From Teredinibacter purpureus (lineage in GTDB: Bacteria; Pseudomonadota; Gammaproteobacteria; Pseudomonadales; Cellvibrionaceae), in NCBI RefSeq assembly GCF_014217335.1, contig NZ_CP060092.1:3985501-4049500 (forward strand): a stretch of 64,000 bases of DNA. The letters are read 5' to 3'. Each line of letters starts with the position of its first letter. Position 1 is the first letter of the stretch. The notes beneath the pieces were generated by a model. It saw only the letters and a list, made by a program, of their open reading frames with translations, was not told where the DNA came from and made no database searches. Shown here in pieces: positions 9,091 to 19,112 of this stretch. The translations under genes were made by a program, and so were the position numbers.

Positions 9091-10836
9091 ATGTTCAGGC
9101 GCGAAAAAAAACCCTTACATATCGGTGTAATTACGCCCTACTTACAGGGCGACTATATGGGAGAAATTATCGAGCATATTCGCCATAACTGCGAGTTAAA
9201 ACATTACCGTTTTAGCGCCATTCGAACGAATGGTTTCGGCCATTACACACTTGGAATTGGCTTAAATTCCTATAGTGCTATTATTGTCCTACGCAATGCG
9301 GCTAACCCTAAACTCATCGAAAAAATTCAGAACCGCGGCATTCCCATTATCGCCATAGCCCACGATTATTTCCCTCTTGACGTACCCGTACTCACCTGTG
9401 ATAACAATCTAGGCGCCGAACAAGCCTTCGATTATTTACAGTGTAAAAATCACACAGACATGCTCTTTATAGGCGACATTACACAATACGATTTACGCAA
9501 ACGCTATGAACGCTTTTGTGAGCTTTTAAAGGAGCATCAACTACCTTGTGGGTCAGCACAGTTAATTTGCGCACCGAACACCGTTTTTTCCGGCGGTCTT
9601 ACCGCTGGTATCGAATTTCTACAACAAAACTCACGGTGCACGGGCATACTCTGCGGTGCTGGGTATACGGCTATAGGGTTTATTAAAAAACTTGAAGAGT
9701 TTGGCTTTACCTTTCCTGGCCCTATTGATGTCGTCGCGTTCGATGCCATTAGAATGACTAACCTCTTAACGCCACACCTTACCTATATCGATCAAAACCT
9801 TGACCTTCTCGCGAAGCGCAGCCTGACGTTATTAGAAAGTATTATCCACAGCAGTGTTACACCACCGAAAACCATAACCATTTCACCTTCACTTTACGGC
9901 AACTCCGTAGAACCAAACAATGATAGTTCAGCGAATGCGCCTAATATGCACGGAAGGCAACACCTTCACAAGTTTCTAGACAATACCGACTACACCGGCG
10001 CTTTACTCAATAATAGCTTCGAAATAACGCGGGATATCGTCAATTCTCGTCTCGACAATTTAATGGACATAGCACCACTGTTCAGTCAGTTTTTAAATTT
10101 TGGTGTGCTTTCCTGTATTACACATGACCGAAAATATCGCATTCACCTAAGTACACACAAAATTTTTGAACGCGGCCAAACATTGTGTATTCCTGGTAAT
10201 GGTAGCGACGAAACATACACCTGTTTACCCGAGTCGTTTCCGCCACCCGCTATTCGCGCCGCCTATGCGCTTGACGGTGATACTTGGGTGCATTTTCCCA
10301 TTTTTTGTGAGGACGACTTATGGGGTGTTCTCAGCCTTTCCGGCTCTCGAGAAACTGCGCACCACCCTAGTAGTTTTTCGAGTTTTACAGCGTTTATCGA
10401 TACTATTACCTTTAGCTATTCGTTACTGCTTGAAAACACAGAACTGCGTCAACAACTAAAACAATCTATCGCCAAAGCACCAAAGGTTAACCGCAATTCA
10501 AGCAGTTTACATTCTCTTCCCAGTTTTGAATGGGATTTAGAAAAAGGTTCTGTGATGTGGAGCGATCTTGCACTAGAAATGCTCGGGTTCACCACTGAAC
10601 TCGAAAAAAACATATACCGAAATATGGAAATATTTGACAGGGTTCATCCTGAAGATGAAACTAGGCTCCGAAAAGAACTCACCACTAGCTTATCGAATTT
10701 AGGCACAATGTCTGCTGCGGTTAGGTTAAAAAATACAGATGGTGAATACCATAACTATACGTTGCAAGGCGAAATTTTACACCGAGAGGAAAGCCGCGCT
10801 ATTAGCTACCGCTGCTGTTTATCGGTTATTAACTAG
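9091..10836 (+). CDS. Sensor protein with LacI-like periplasmic-binding fold, GAF-like and PAS domains, no output
   Basis: A 581-aa cytoplasmic protein. Residues about 8-285 resemble the ligand-binding half of LacI-family regulators (LHIGVITPYLQGDYMGEIIE, IIAIAHDYFP, DVVAFDAIRM) but no DNA-binding helix-turn-helix precedes it. Residues about 290-470 look GAF-like and 490-580 form a PAS domain (FEWDLEKGSVMW, then FDRVHPEDETRLR). The chain then stops, without GGDEF, kinase or HTH. Such folds normally feed a GGDEF or kinase domain, so this looks like a partner protein or a truncated member. Start at ATG 9091, 11 bases after GAAGGTGAT, a strong ribosome-binding site; an in-frame TTG at 9070 lies just before it. 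It is convergent with fliJ, three bases apart. Confidence 0.75.
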   Translation: MFRREKKPLHIGVITPYLQGDYMGEIIEHIRHNCELKHYRFSAIRTNGFGHYTLGIGLNSYSAIIVLRNAANPKLIEKIQNRGIPIIAIAHDYFPLDVPVLTCDNNLGAEQAFDYLQCKNHTDMLFIGDITQYDLRKRYERFCELLKEHQLPCGSAQLICAPNTVFSGGLTAGIEFLQQNSRCTGILCGAGYTAIGFIKKLEEFGFTFPGPIDVVAFDAIRMTNLLTPHLTYIDQNLDLLAKRSLTLLESIIHSSVTPPKTITISPSLYGNSVEPNNDSSANAPNMHGRQHLHKFLDNTDYTGALLNNSFEITRDIVNSRLDNLMDIAPLFSQFLNFGVLSCITHDRKYRIHLSTHKIFERGQTLCIPGNGSDETYTCLPESFPPPAIRAAYALDGDTWVHFPIFCEDDLWGVLSLSGSRETAHHPSSFSSFTAFIDTITFSYSLLLENTELRQQLKQSIAKAPKVNRNSSSLHSLPSFEWDLEKGSVMWSDLALEMLGFTTELEKNIYRNMEIFDRVHPEDETRLRKELTTSLSNLGTMSAAVRLKNTDGEYHNYTLQGEILHREESRAISYRCCLSVIN

Positions 10837-10839
10837 CGT

Positions 10840-11283
10840 TTACGGGGTTCGATTAGAACGCAATGTAACCCACTCTTCTACCGCCGCCTGCTCTAACGCA
10901 TCTCTATTCATCGCTTCTTCCACGCGATATCGCGATTGTAAATCGGTAAGTGACTGCACCTTTAGATAACAACTATGCCACGCGGCTTGCAATTGCGCTA
11001 ACTGGTACTCTACGCGCTCTACTTGGTAACCCTGCCCTTCTATTGCCTTCGCCATTTGGCCCAGGAACTTTCTTGATTCGCCTATTTGTGCACCCCGTAG
11101 CCCTACATTTTTTGCGCCAAACAGCTCGATGTAGTGATGATAGTAATCGCGTAATTCGTGATGACGTTTTTTTTCGCCGTTTAGAATATCTTGCTGTTGA
11201 CGTAACGCGAGTGCCGCATCGTTCAATTTTCGCCGCGCAAGTTCGACAACCACTTCGATGCGTTGCGAACGTAGCGCGGCCAT
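10840..11283 (-). CDS. fliJ: FliJ flagellar export chaperone/stalk protein
   Basis: A 147-aa, largely coiled-coil protein that forms the central stalk of the export ATPase ring and escorts export chaperones. Heptad-rich helices such as RKLNDAALALRQQQDILNG and a conserved LGQMAKAIEGQ region fit FliJ. Its ATG overlaps the stop of fliI (TAATG), so the two are translationally coupled. It is the last gene of the fliE-J operon and ends three bases from the convergent sensor gene. Confidence 0.9.
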   Translation of the reverse strand: MAALRSQRIEVVVELARRKLNDAALALRQQQDILNGEKKRHHELRDYYHHYIELFGAKNVGLRGAQIGESRKFLGQMAKAIEGQGYQVERVEYQLAQLQAAWHSCYLKVQSLTDLQSRYRVEEAMNRDALEQAAVEEWVTLRSNRTP

Positions 11284-12713
11284 TAGCGGTTACCGGCGGC
11301 CAACGGTCGCACCGGTCGAGCATTTTGCACTGTAGTATCTGGCGCCCCACCTAATGCTTGTGGTGCAGGCGGCGTCGCTGTCGTTAATACAGTCTCGAGT
11401 AATTGTCGGCTGAGAATATAATGCGCCGGTTCTGCCATTTTTTGAGCGATATATTTTTTTAGGTGTGGCTGTCGCTCGATTGCGCGATCAATCTCTGGAT
11501 CAGTGCCACGAGTATAAGCACCAATAGCAATGAGATCTTTATTCGACCGATAGATTGACAACAACTGCTTAAATTGTTGCGCCCGCGCCAGGTGACCTGC
11601 ATCCACTATATTCGGCATTACGCGGCTTACGGAGGCTTCTATGTCGATCGCGGGGTAAATGCCTTCTTCTGCTAATTGACGGGACAATACAATGTGGCCA
11701 TCTAAAATCGCACGGGACGCATCTGCAATGGGGTCTTGTAAATCATCGCCCTCGGTTAGCACTGTGTAAAACGCAGTAATTGAACCTCCACCTTTATCGG
11801 CATTGCCAGCCCGTTCCACCAATTCTGGAATGCGTGCAAACACGCTGGGTGGGTATCCTTTTGTGGCCGGTGGTTCACCAATGGCTAACGATATTTCGCG
11901 TTGCGCTTGCGCGAAGCGGGTAAGAGAATCCATGAGTAATAAAACATTTTTTCCCTGATCGCGATAGTACTCCGCGATACGCGTAGCCAACTGAGAAGCG
12001 CGCAAACGCATTAGTGGTGCATCGTCTGCCGGGGCTGCCACAACTACGGCACGTTTGAGGCCGTCGTCACCCAGAATATGGTCAACAAACTCTTTAACCT
12101 CGCGACCACGTTCGCCAATTAGGCCTACCACTACAATATCGGCAGTCGTAAATCGTGTCATCATGCCGAGTAAAACACTTTTACCGACACCGCTGCCGGC
12201 AAATAACCCAATGCGCTGCCCCTTGCCTACAGTCAACAAACTATTAATAGCGCGAATGCCAACATCGAGCGGCTCATCAATCGGATGACGATGTAAGGGG
12301 TTAATGGTGCTGGGGGAAAGATCGACTTTGTCATGCGTAACAACCGGCCCTTTGCCGTCCAATGGCTGACCAATGCCGTTGAGTATGCGCCCTCTTAAAT
12401 GGTCACCCATCGACAAATTCTTATGCGCGTGTATAGGCATTACTCGCGCACCAGGTTGAAGCCCTTCAATTTTTTGTACCGGCATTAAAAAGGTTTTTTC
12501 GTTATGAAACCCCACCACTTCTGCTTCTAATTCTCGACCATGACTGAGTTCAACACGACATTGGCGCCCAACGGGAACATTAAGGCCCACGGCCTCTAAG
12601 GTTAAACCGACCATTCGCGTGAGCCGCCCTTGCGCCTCGGGAAATCCATTTAGCTTATGAAAAGATTGGTATTGCTGCAGGCGCTCTTTAAGCGTCGAAA
12701 ATTGTGTGGTCAT
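11283..12713 (-). CDS. fliI: FliI flagellar export ATPase
   Basis: Hexameric ATPase of the flagellar type III export apparatus, homologous to the F1 beta subunit. The 476 residues contain the Walker A motif [15 protein letters not shown], the [10 protein letters not shown] segment, Walker [18 protein letters not shown], and the Arg-finger region [10 protein letters not shown]. The N-terminal beta-barrel domain (about 1-110) and the C-terminal helical domain are complete. A Pro-rich tail follows. The ATG overlaps the fliH stop (ATGA). Confidence 0.97.
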   Translation of the reverse strand: MTTQFSTLKERLQQYQSFHKLNGFPEAQGRLTRMVGLTLEAVGLNVPVGRQCRVELSHGRELEAEVVGFHNEKTFLMPVQKIEGLQPGARVMPIHAHKNLSMGDHLRGRILNGIGQPLDGKGPVVTHDKVDLSPSTINPLHRHPIDEPLDVGIRAINSLLTVGKGQRIGLFAGSGVGKSVLLGMMTRFTTADIVVVGLIGERGREVKEFVDHILGDDGLKRAVVVAAPADDAPLMRLRASQLATRIAEYYRDQGKNVLLLMDSLTRFAQAQREISLAIGEPPATKGYPPSVFARIPELVERAGNADKGGGSITAFYTVLTEGDDLQDPIADASRAILDGHIVLSRQLAEEGIYPAIDIEASVSRVMPNIVDAGHLARAQQFKQLLSIYRSNKDLIAIGAYTRGTDPEIDRAIERQPHLKKYIAQKMAEPAHYILSRQLLETVLTTATPPAPQALGGAPDTTVQNARPVRPLAAGNR

Positions 12714-13525
12714 ACGGTATTGTCGCGAGCGCTGGTATTCTCAGACGTTACATTGAGCGTATCGCCCTCCTCTTCAAGCGTCACAAAATAATCGGCTAGC
12801 CGCGTTTCCACTGAGTAATCGATTAGGCTATCGGCTGTTTCAATACGGCAACCGCCGCGCGCCAGTGCGGCGTCATTCATAATGTCCCATGTACGATGCT
12901 CCGGGGGTATGCTGGCGTCTATTAGCTGTGCATCCTCTTCATTGACAAAAACGGTAATATTCGAAGCGCCAACGGGTAACGCTTTTACCGCACGATTCAC
13001 AATAGTCACTATTTTTTCGGGTGCGGCCGAAATCTCGTCGCCCAATAGCCGTTTGGACAGCGACACCACCATGGATACAATTATGTTTTCTAGCTGTTGA
13101 TCTTGATTTTGTAAGGGATCAAAAAGCTGGCTGGCAATGGCGGCTAATCGTGCGATTTCATCGTCACTTCGTTTCTTGGTTTCCTTATACGCTTTTAACT
13201 CACCCGCTTTCAGCCCGGACACCTCACCTTGCGATACGCCCTTCTCCATACCTTGCTTAAAACCGTCAGCATACCCTTCTTGCTGTGCTTGATCGGCCAT
13301 TTCCTGCAATTGTTCAGCGGTGGGTGGCTTAGGTTTTTCTTGTCGAGTAACCGTTTCGACACGTTCGCTATTGGCTTTTTTTTGTGCCGCTTTTTTTTCA
13401 GTCTCTGCACTTTTTATGACTTTCTTATGCTGACCTACATCAGGAAGATCCCACGCTGTAACACGATCAGACACTGTAATGTCTTCTTGTGGAATTCTAT
13501 TCACTTGCTTGGAAACATCCGTCAT
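12710..13525 (-). CDS. fliH: FliH flagellar export ATPase regulator
   Basis: Stator-like regulator that binds FliI and anchors it at the C-ring. The 271-aa chain has a Lys/Glu-rich N-terminal half containing the Gly-x3-Gly type repeats of FliH ([20 protein letters not shown]), followed by the conserved C-terminal domain ([32 protein letters not shown]). It overlaps fliI by four bases and follows fliG after 76 bases, the widest gap in the operon. Confidence 0.93.
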   Translation of the reverse strand: MTDVSKQVNRIPQEDITVSDRVTAWDLPDVGQHKKVIKSAETEKKAAQKKANSERVETVTRQEKPKPPTAEQLQEMADQAQQEGYADGFKQGMEKGVSQGEVSGLKAGELKAYKETKKRSDDEIARLAAIASQLFDPLQNQDQQLENIIVSMVVSLSKRLLGDEISAAPEKIVTIVNRAVKALPVGASNITVFVNEEDAQLIDASIPPEHRTWDIMNDAALARGGCRIETADSLIDYSVETRLADYFVTLEEEGDTLNVTSENTSARDNTV

Positions 13526-13601
13526 AGTGTTACGTCATATCATTGTGTTATGGTTTTCTGGTACAGTTAAAACGTCCCTTAAGCTTTCTAAAAAAAATAG
13601 C

Positions 13602-14636
13602 TTAGAGCATATCTTCTCCACCACCACCAAGCATAATTTCTCCGGCATCGGCCATACGTCTGGCCACAGTAAGGATTTCTTTTTGCGCACCCTCAACCTC
13701 GGAAACTTTAACGGGCCCTTTCGCTTCAAGGTCATCCCGTAACAACTCGGCCGCACGTTGAGACATATTGCTGAATATTTTTTCCTGTAAGGCTTCGTCC
13801 GCCCCTTTAAGGGCCAATATGAGCACATCGGAGGAAACTTCTCGCAAGAGTGATTGAATACCTTTGTCGTCAACATCGCGCAGGTTTTCAAATACAAACA
13901 TAAGATCGGATATTTGATTACCCATATCTTCGTCCACTTCGCGAATGGAATCCATTAATTCGCCACCAATAGCGCTATCGAGATTATTCACAATTTCAGC
14001 AGCGGTTTTAAACCCACCCATTTCTTTGGTTTGCGATCCGGAACTACCCGAGAATTGTTTTTCGAGAATATCATTCAACTCTTGTAAGGCACCGGGCTGT
14101 ACGGTATCTAATGCGGCAACACGCATCATTACATCTAAACGTACTTTCTCTTGAAAATAGCCCAATATTTCGGCCGATTGATCGGGATCTAGGTACGCTA
14201 AAACAATGGCTTGAATTTGCGGGTGTTCATTGCGAATAATATCGGCAATGGAACGCGCTTCCATCCATTTGAGTGTATCGAGGCCTGTTGTATTACCACC
14301 TAACAATATACGATCGATGAGGCCGTGTGCTTTATCTTCCCCGAGCGCGGTTACCAACATATTACGAATGTATTTATCTGCGCCCATACCCAAGCCCGTT
14401 TGGGTGCGCACCTCTTCCATAAAGTTATTGAGTACCACTTCTACTTCGTACTGTTGTACATTACTGAGCTGCGCCATTGCGGTACCCAACCGCTGGACTT
14501 CTTTGGGGCCCATATGACGTAGGATTTCGGCTGCGCTTTTCTCTCCCAGTGTCATCAATAAGATAGCAGATTGGTCAACGCGGTTGAGGCTGACTATCGG
14601 TTTTCCATCGGCGTCAGTTGGTGGCGTATCGGTCAT
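13602..14636 (-). CDS. fliG: FliG flagellar motor switch protein
   Basis: C-ring protein that transmits stator torque and interacts with FliF and FliM. All three domains are present in the 344 residues: an N-terminal FliF-binding part (DQSAILLMTLGEKSAAEILRHM), the middle domain with the signature EHPQ (RNEHPQIQAIVLAYLDP), and the charged torque helix region in the C-terminal domain (LMFVFENLRDVDDKGIQSLLREV). The C-terminus is Gly-rich. The ATG overlaps fliF by four bases. Confidence 0.97.
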   Translation of the reverse strand: MTDTPPTDADGKPIVSLNRVDQSAILLMTLGEKSAAEILRHMGPKEVQRLGTAMAQLSNVQQYEVEVVLNNFMEEVRTQTGLGMGADKYIRNMLVTALGEDKAHGLIDRILLGGNTTGLDTLKWMEARSIADIIRNEHPQIQAIVLAYLDPDQSAEILGYFQEKVRLDVMMRVAALDTVQPGALQELNDILEKQFSGSSGSQTKEMGGFKTAAEIVNNLDSAIGGELMDSIREVDEDMGNQISDLMFVFENLRDVDDKGIQSLLREVSSDVLILALKGADEALQEKIFSNMSQRAAELLRDDLEAKGPVKVSEVEGAQKEILTVARRMADAGEIMLGGGGEDML

Positions 14637-16309
14637 TCTTCATTAATCCAGCGTTTGATGACTTGAGCAACGCGGCCGGCGTCTTCTGCTACTAAACCTT
14701 TCACCGCATTGAGTTGTTGTTCATAACTTTCTTCTGGGCTGGGTAACGCTAGGGCGTCACCCCCGGTAAGCGTTACGGTTTCATCAGACAGCGAATCGAA
14801 GGAATCTATACCGGACGCTTGTAGCGCTGCCATTTCTTTCGCTTCTTCTTGTTCTTTGGATTTAGAGCCCGTTCCCGCCAAGCTTTTTAATACGGGCCGT
14901 AGTAACCCCGTGATTAAAATCATGATAATAAACGCGCCGGTAAGTTGTTTCGCCAGCTGTTTAAACCAATCCTGCTCCCATAAGGGGGCATCACTTAAAT
15001 CGTCGACTATCGGTAAGGGTATAAACGTCTCATTTAATATATTCACACTGTCACCCCGTACCGCAGAGAAGCCTACCGCATCTCTTACCAGTATAGCCAA
15101 GCGTTCCAATTCGACATCGGTCCAGCGCTGGGAGGTTATCTCGCCCGACTCAGCGTCTAGCTTTTTTTTATCATCCACAACAACGGCAACGGTGATGCGT
15201 CGTACCCGCCCTTTTTCATGTTTGGTGTAGCTTACGGTTCGATCGAGTTCAAAATTACGCGTTGCTTGGGAGCGAGTATTACTGGAAGGTGCTGGCGGCT
15301 CTTCATCTCCTCTTGGGCCCGCTACTTCAGGGGCCTGTCCTCCCGCCGGTGGTTGATTGGTAAGGGCACCCGGAATCCCACCGCCGCCTGCCGCACCCAC
15401 TCGCTGCTCTTCAACGGTTTGTTCACTGCGAATTGCGGGTAAATCGGGGTTAAACGATTCTTCGGCTTGCTCTATTTCTGTAAAATCGATATCGGCGGCA
15501 ACTTCCGTTTTGAAATTTGCGTCGCCGACTATGGGTGACAGCAAGCGGCGAATACGCAATACAATATCGTTTTCCACTTTGCGCGCGTAATCGAGATGCT
15601 GGTCGGCAAGCACTAATTTTTCATCTTCAATGCCAACGGAGAGTAGGTTACCTTTTTGGTCCACCACGGTAACATTCTCAACATCTAATTCAGGAATACT
15701 TGCCGCAACCAAATTAGCAATGCCATTAATTTGCTTTGGTTTAATCGGTCGCCCGGGAAATAAATCGAGAAAGACGGAGGCACTGGGTTCTCGCCCATCG
15801 CGTACAAACACCGTTCGCTTTGGAATTGCCAAGTGCACCCGTGCGCCACGTACCGAATTGATACTGGAGATTGTGCGTGAAAGTTCGCCTTCTAGCCCGC
15901 GTCTATAGCGCGTGGCTTCCATAAATTGGCTGGTACCTAACGGCTGCTCTTGGTCTAGTAATTCGAAGCCAATACTTTTATCACCTTGTACCCCATTTTC
16001 AGCCAGAACAATACGTGCTCTGTGCACTTCGTCTACGGGTACCATTAGCGCGCCGGAAGAGCCGTCTATTTTATAAGGGATTTCATTGAAATCTAATATT
16101 TGCCCCACTTCAGAGGAATCTAAACGATCGAGACTACCATATAGCGGCTTGTAATCTTCTCCTTGGCTCCATAACACAACAGCAAAACCGATGGCTACGC
16201 TTGCCGCTAAGCCAATCATCAAACCGGCTTGGCGAACAATGTTGAGGTTGTTAAACCCTTCGATTAAATCACTGGTTCCTGCTGAGCTAGCTGTTTCTGC
16301 ACTGGCCAT
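14633..16309 (-). CDS. fliF: FliF MS-ring protein
   Basis: Builds the MS ring of the basal body in the inner membrane. The 558 residues show two membrane helices (about 29-47 and 455-475) flanking the periplasmic ring-building domains. The first of these includes LDSSEVGQILDFNEIPYKI and a conserved SRTISSINSVRGARVHLAIP. A Gly/Pro-rich stretch around 310-345 corresponds to the variable loop. The C-terminal tail (RVAQVIKRWINEE) is the FliG-binding segment. It is 30 bases downstream of fliE. Confidence 0.97.
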   Translation of the reverse strand: MASAETASSAGTSDLIEGFNNLNIVRQAGLMIGLAASVAIGFAVVLWSQGEDYKPLYGSLDRLDSSEVGQILDFNEIPYKIDGSSGALMVPVDEVHRARIVLAENGVQGDKSIGFELLDQEQPLGTSQFMEATRYRRGLEGELSRTISSINSVRGARVHLAIPKRTVFVRDGREPSASVFLDLFPGRPIKPKQINGIANLVAASIPELDVENVTVVDQKGNLLSVGIEDEKLVLADQHLDYARKVENDIVLRIRRLLSPIVGDANFKTEVAADIDFTEIEQAEESFNPDLPAIRSEQTVEEQRVGAAGGGGIPGALTNQPPAGGQAPEVAGPRGDEEPPAPSSNTRSQATRNFELDRTVSYTKHEKGRVRRITVAVVVDDKKKLDAESGEITSQRWTDVELERLAILVRDAVGFSAVRGDSVNILNETFIPLPIVDDLSDAPLWEQDWFKQLAKQLTGAFIIMILITGLLRPVLKSLAGTGSKSKEQEEAKEMAALQASGIDSFDSLSDETVTLTGGDALALPSPEESYEQQLNAVKGLVAEDAGRVAQVIKRWINEE

Positions 16310-16339
16310 AGAATATCTCGTACCACATTACGCGGGGTG

Positions 16340-16711
16340 TTAGATGGGCATGTTCATTACATCGCGATAGGCTTCAACTAATTTGTTACGCACTTGCAGC
16401 ATCGCGTCAAAAGCAACGCCGGCTTTTTGCGAGGCGATCATGACATCCGTTACGTCAATATTTTGATCGCCGCGAACATACGCTTCCGACATTGAGCTAG
16501 ACGCTTGCTGTACTTCATTCACTTTATTGACGGCCTGCTCCATAATTTCACCAAAGCCGGGGCCGTTAACCTTCGACGCTTGCCCTAGGGCTTGCGTGCC
16601 CTCTACACGGTCTCGTCCCGCGATTGCGCCGGGGTTACCGAAGGCATTGGTCTGCTGTTTTATCGCACGCATTTCCATTAAAAGGCGGTTTACATCCATT
16701 CGATCTGTCAT
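16340..16711 (-). CDS. fliE: FliE MS-ring/rod junction protein
   Basis: Connects the MS ring to the rod. The 123-aa protein has the conserved C-terminal half of the family: [13 protein letters not shown], then [29 protein letters not shown] (seen as two blocks). First gene of the fliEFGHIJ operon, with a sigma54-like site about 90 bases before its ATG. A rho-independent terminator lies further upstream and insulates it from the gene before. Confidence 0.95.
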   Translation of the reverse strand: MTDRMDVNRLLMEMRAIKQQTNAFGNPGAIAGRDRVEGTQALGQASKVNGPGFGEIMEQAVNKVNEVQQASSSMSEAYVRGDQNIDVTDVMIASQKAGVAFDAMLQVRNKLVEAYRDVMNMPI

Positions 16712-16796
16712 GGTAGGGGCTCTCGTCTTTCTCTCATCGACTCATCCAGTGCCAAGAATTTGTCGAATTGATTAAAAATAGGCAACTACCGTTAAA

Positions 16797-16813
16797 TAGC
16801 ACAATTTGGGCCA
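16797..16813 (-). promoter_or_regulatory. Candidate sigma54 promoter of fliE
   Basis: Reads TGGCCC-AAATT-GTGCTA on the minus strand. The GG and GC doublets are exactly ten bases apart, as sigma54 requires; the -24 box has one change from TGGCAC and the -12 box one from TTGC. In Pseudomonas, fliE is a FleQ/FleR sigma54 target, which supports the call. Confidence 0.65.
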
Positions 16814-16915
16814 CAGTTTGCCGTGTGGCAAAGTTTGTCCGGTTGGGGTTCATTACAATTTATTTTCAGTGATGAAGGGCGGGACATTGCGGTACCGAAA
16901 ACCCAAATAAAAGGC

Positions 16916-16954
16916 AAAAAAAAGCACCAAGGTACAAAAACCTTGATGCTTTTT
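16916..16954 (-). terminator. Rho-independent terminator, possibly bidirectional
   Basis: A stem of about eleven pairs with one mismatch (AGCACCAAGGT at 16923-16933 against ACCTTGATGCT at 16940-16950), a six-base loop, and an eight-T run on the minus strand (A8 at 16916-16923). It should end transcription of the small gene at 17135-17329 before the fliE promoter. On the plus strand five T's also follow the stem. Confidence 0.8.
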
Positions 16955-17134
16955 AATCACCTCGTGTGGCTGTCTATTTGGCGTATTTTCACCCCATAAA
17001 GCAACCACCACTGGCGGCTTTGATATAAAAGACACTTAAACAACAATTGCTTTCACCCAACGAAATACGGTTTAATTAAATACAATTTAAAAACAAGCCG
17101 TTGGTTTTAGTTGAATGTTTAACTCATTAGTCAA

Positions 17135-17329
17135 TTAGATATCAAAATCAAATTCTTGCATTTCTCTTAACAAACGCAACTCTTCAATTTTATTTTCTAG
17201 TTGTCTTCGCGAATCAACAGTCAACTCATCGTTACGGTGCCCACCCTCGAAACTTTCATCTGTTTCGAGGGCCAACTCCAAAATAACGTTGTTCAAGTCA
17301 GAAGAACTACCCAAAACTTCAATACCCAT
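17135..17329 (-). CDS. Small acidic protein, PA3496-like
   Basis: A 64-aa protein with an acidic N-terminal half and a charged helix ending RRQLENKIEELRLLREM followed by an EFDFDI tail. This pattern recalls the short PA3496-type proteins of pseudomonads, annotated as putative envelope-integrity factors, but I assign it from memory of the pattern only. It is real by its AGGAG ribosome-binding site nine bases before the ATG and by the strong terminator downstream. It sits alone between fleR and fliE. Confidence 0.6.
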   Translation of the reverse strand: MGIEVLGSSSDLNNVILELALETDESFEGGHRNDELTVDSRRQLENKIEELRLLREMQEFDFDI

Positions 17330-17429
17330 AACTATGGACTCCTATAGGCAGGATGTAATTACACTCTAAAGAAATGAATGAAAACTAACCGTCGCTATCC
17401 TCCACCTTAATTGTGACAAAAGAATGAAA

Positions 17430-17447
17430 TCGATATGACAATATCGA
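17430..17447. promoter_or_regulatory. Perfect inverted repeat upstream of the small acidic gene
   Basis: TCGATAT-GACA-ATATCGA, seven perfect pairs, lies about 100 bases before the ATG of the 64-aa gene. It has no T-tract, so a protein-binding site is more likely than a terminator. A TATGAT (-10-like) sequence occurs on the minus strand about 20-25 bases upstream of the repeat, but no clear -35 accompanies it. The regulator is unknown. Confidence 0.4.
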
Positions 17448-17588
17448 ACCCTTGGCCTAGATCATATCAAATTTTTTTTCATTTAAAATAGCATTTTTTA
17501 TGCAATTGACATTTTTTTTAAGGCCCTGGTAGATCCTCTATACTTACTTATACCGTATGGGACTAAAACAAGTTGAGATAACGTTTTT

Positions 17589-19061
17589 CTAACCGGTTAC
17601 GGGGTCGAGTGAGTAGCCCTCTTCTCGAAACTTTGCCAATTTATAACGCAGCGTTCTTGGGCTTATTCCTAGACGTTCTGCGGTGTGTTTTTTGCTGCCC
17701 CTTTCCTGGCGTAATGTATGCAGAATAATTTCAAACTCTCGTTTCATGAGGTCTCGGCCTAGGCGTGCGGCTGGGTCCGACGTTTGAGGCGCTGCGGCGT
17801 TATCTCCGCCCATTTGGCCACCGGCAACATTAAGGGCAACCGATGTAAACACATCCCGTGTATGCTGCGCTACAGCATCCACCAGTGACGGTTTTTCACT
17901 GTATTGTGTTAGCGTATTTAGCCCTAAGTCAACTGCACCCAATTGATTTCCAGGCTGTAAAATTAACGCACGTTGCATCACATTATCGAGTTCACGTACA
18001 TTGCCTGGCCATGCATAATTCAGCAGGGTGTCCAGTGCTTCGGGTGTAAATTCTACTCCTTGGCGATGCTGCTTAGCGGCATGACGTGCTAATAGGCTTT
18101 CGGCCAGTGGCAAAATATCTTCTTTACGATCACGCAGGGGTGCCCACTGCAGGGGCAATACACTTAGGCGGAAATAGAGATCTTCGCGGAAAAGCCCCTC
18201 TGCCACCTGTTGACGCATATCCCGGTTAGAGGTGGCAATTACGCGCACATCCAGCGCGATATTTTTTCTCCCGCCCAAACGCTCTACTTCTCGCTCTTGC
18301 AGCACGCGCAATAATTTCGCTTGCAGACCTAGGTCCATTTCTGAAATTTCATCCAGTAACAGCGTCCCCCCATTGGCTTGTTCAAATTTTCCCGGTGCAG
18401 AACTGTGTGCACCGGTATAGGCGCCTTTTTCATGGCCAAACAGCATGGCTTCAAGCATATTTTCGGGGATGGCGGCACAGTTAATGGCGATAAAGGGTTG
18501 ATTCTTTCGGGGTGATTTTTCGTGAATATAGTGTGCGAGCACCTCTTTACCGGTACCCGACTCTCCAATTAAGAGCACGGTGGAATCGGATTGCGCAACA
18601 CGTGTTGCGAGCACTAATAGTTGCTGACTCGATTCGGAGACGGCAATCGGTTCGCAGCTTTTGTTAACGCTGCCGCCTACGTACTGGTTGACGGTTTCAA
18701 TTAATACTTTTGACTCAAACGGTTTCACCAAGTAGTCCACCGCACCATTACGTATCGCCTCTACTGAGTCACTAATACTGGCGTAGGCCGTCACTAACAG
18801 CACGGGTATTTGCGGGTATTCTTGACGCACATGGTGCAATAAATCGTGCCCACTCATAGCCCCCATATTAACGTCGGAAATGATGAGATCAAAGGTGTGG
18901 TCTCGCTTTAGCAGGTCGACAGCGACTTCGGCATTTTCGGCTTGATTGACCGAAAAGTGCTGTAATTCCAACGTATCCACTAAGGCTTCTCGTAGGTCGC
19001 CATCGTCTTCGACGACTAGAATGGACACTGTTCGTTGCGTGCCGTTTTTTGAGGTTCTCAT
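17589..19061 (-). CDS. fleR: FleR sigma54-dependent response regulator
   Basis: NtrC-family activator paired with FleS. The receiver domain keeps its phospho-acceptor (D63 in LIISDVNMGAMSGHD). The AAA+ domain has Walker [12 protein letters not shown], the sigma54-contact loop GAYTGA in HEKGAYTGAHS, and Walker B GGTLLLDEISEM. A Fis-type HTH ends the 490-aa chain (AERLGISPRTLRYKLAKFREEG). I use ATG 19061, preceded by GGAG; an in-frame TTG at 19094 adds 11 residues without a ribosome-binding site. It follows fleS by about 50 bases. In Pseudomonas FleR drives class III (hook-basal-body) genes. Confidence 0.95.
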   Translation of the reverse strand: MRTSKNGTQRTVSILVVEDDGDLREALVDTLELQHFSVNQAENAEVAVDLLKRDHTFDLIISDVNMGAMSGHDLLHHVRQEYPQIPVLLVTAYASISDSVEAIRNGAVDYLVKPFESKVLIETVNQYVGGSVNKSCEPIAVSESSQQLLVLATRVAQSDSTVLLIGESGTGKEVLAHYIHEKSPRKNQPFIAINCAAIPENMLEAMLFGHEKGAYTGAHSSAPGKFEQANGGTLLLDEISEMDLGLQAKLLRVLQEREVERLGGRKNIALDVRVIATSNRDMRQQVAEGLFREDLYFRLSVLPLQWAPLRDRKEDILPLAESLLARHAAKQHRQGVEFTPEALDTLLNYAWPGNVRELDNVMQRALILQPGNQLGAVDLGLNTLTQYSEKPSLVDAVAQHTRDVFTSVALNVAGGQMGGDNAAAPQTSDPAARLGRDLMKREFEIILHTLRQERGSKKHTAERLGISPRTLRYKLAKFREEGYSLDPVTG

Positions 19062-19112
19062 AGTATGCTCCAAACCAAAACTGTCGAAAGCCAATAAGGT
19101 GGCTGAATTAAA

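Noticed and set aside
16853..17035. 60-codon minus-strand frame between fliE and the small acidic gene
   Set aside because: It overlaps the rho-independent terminator and has no ribosome-binding site or family motif.
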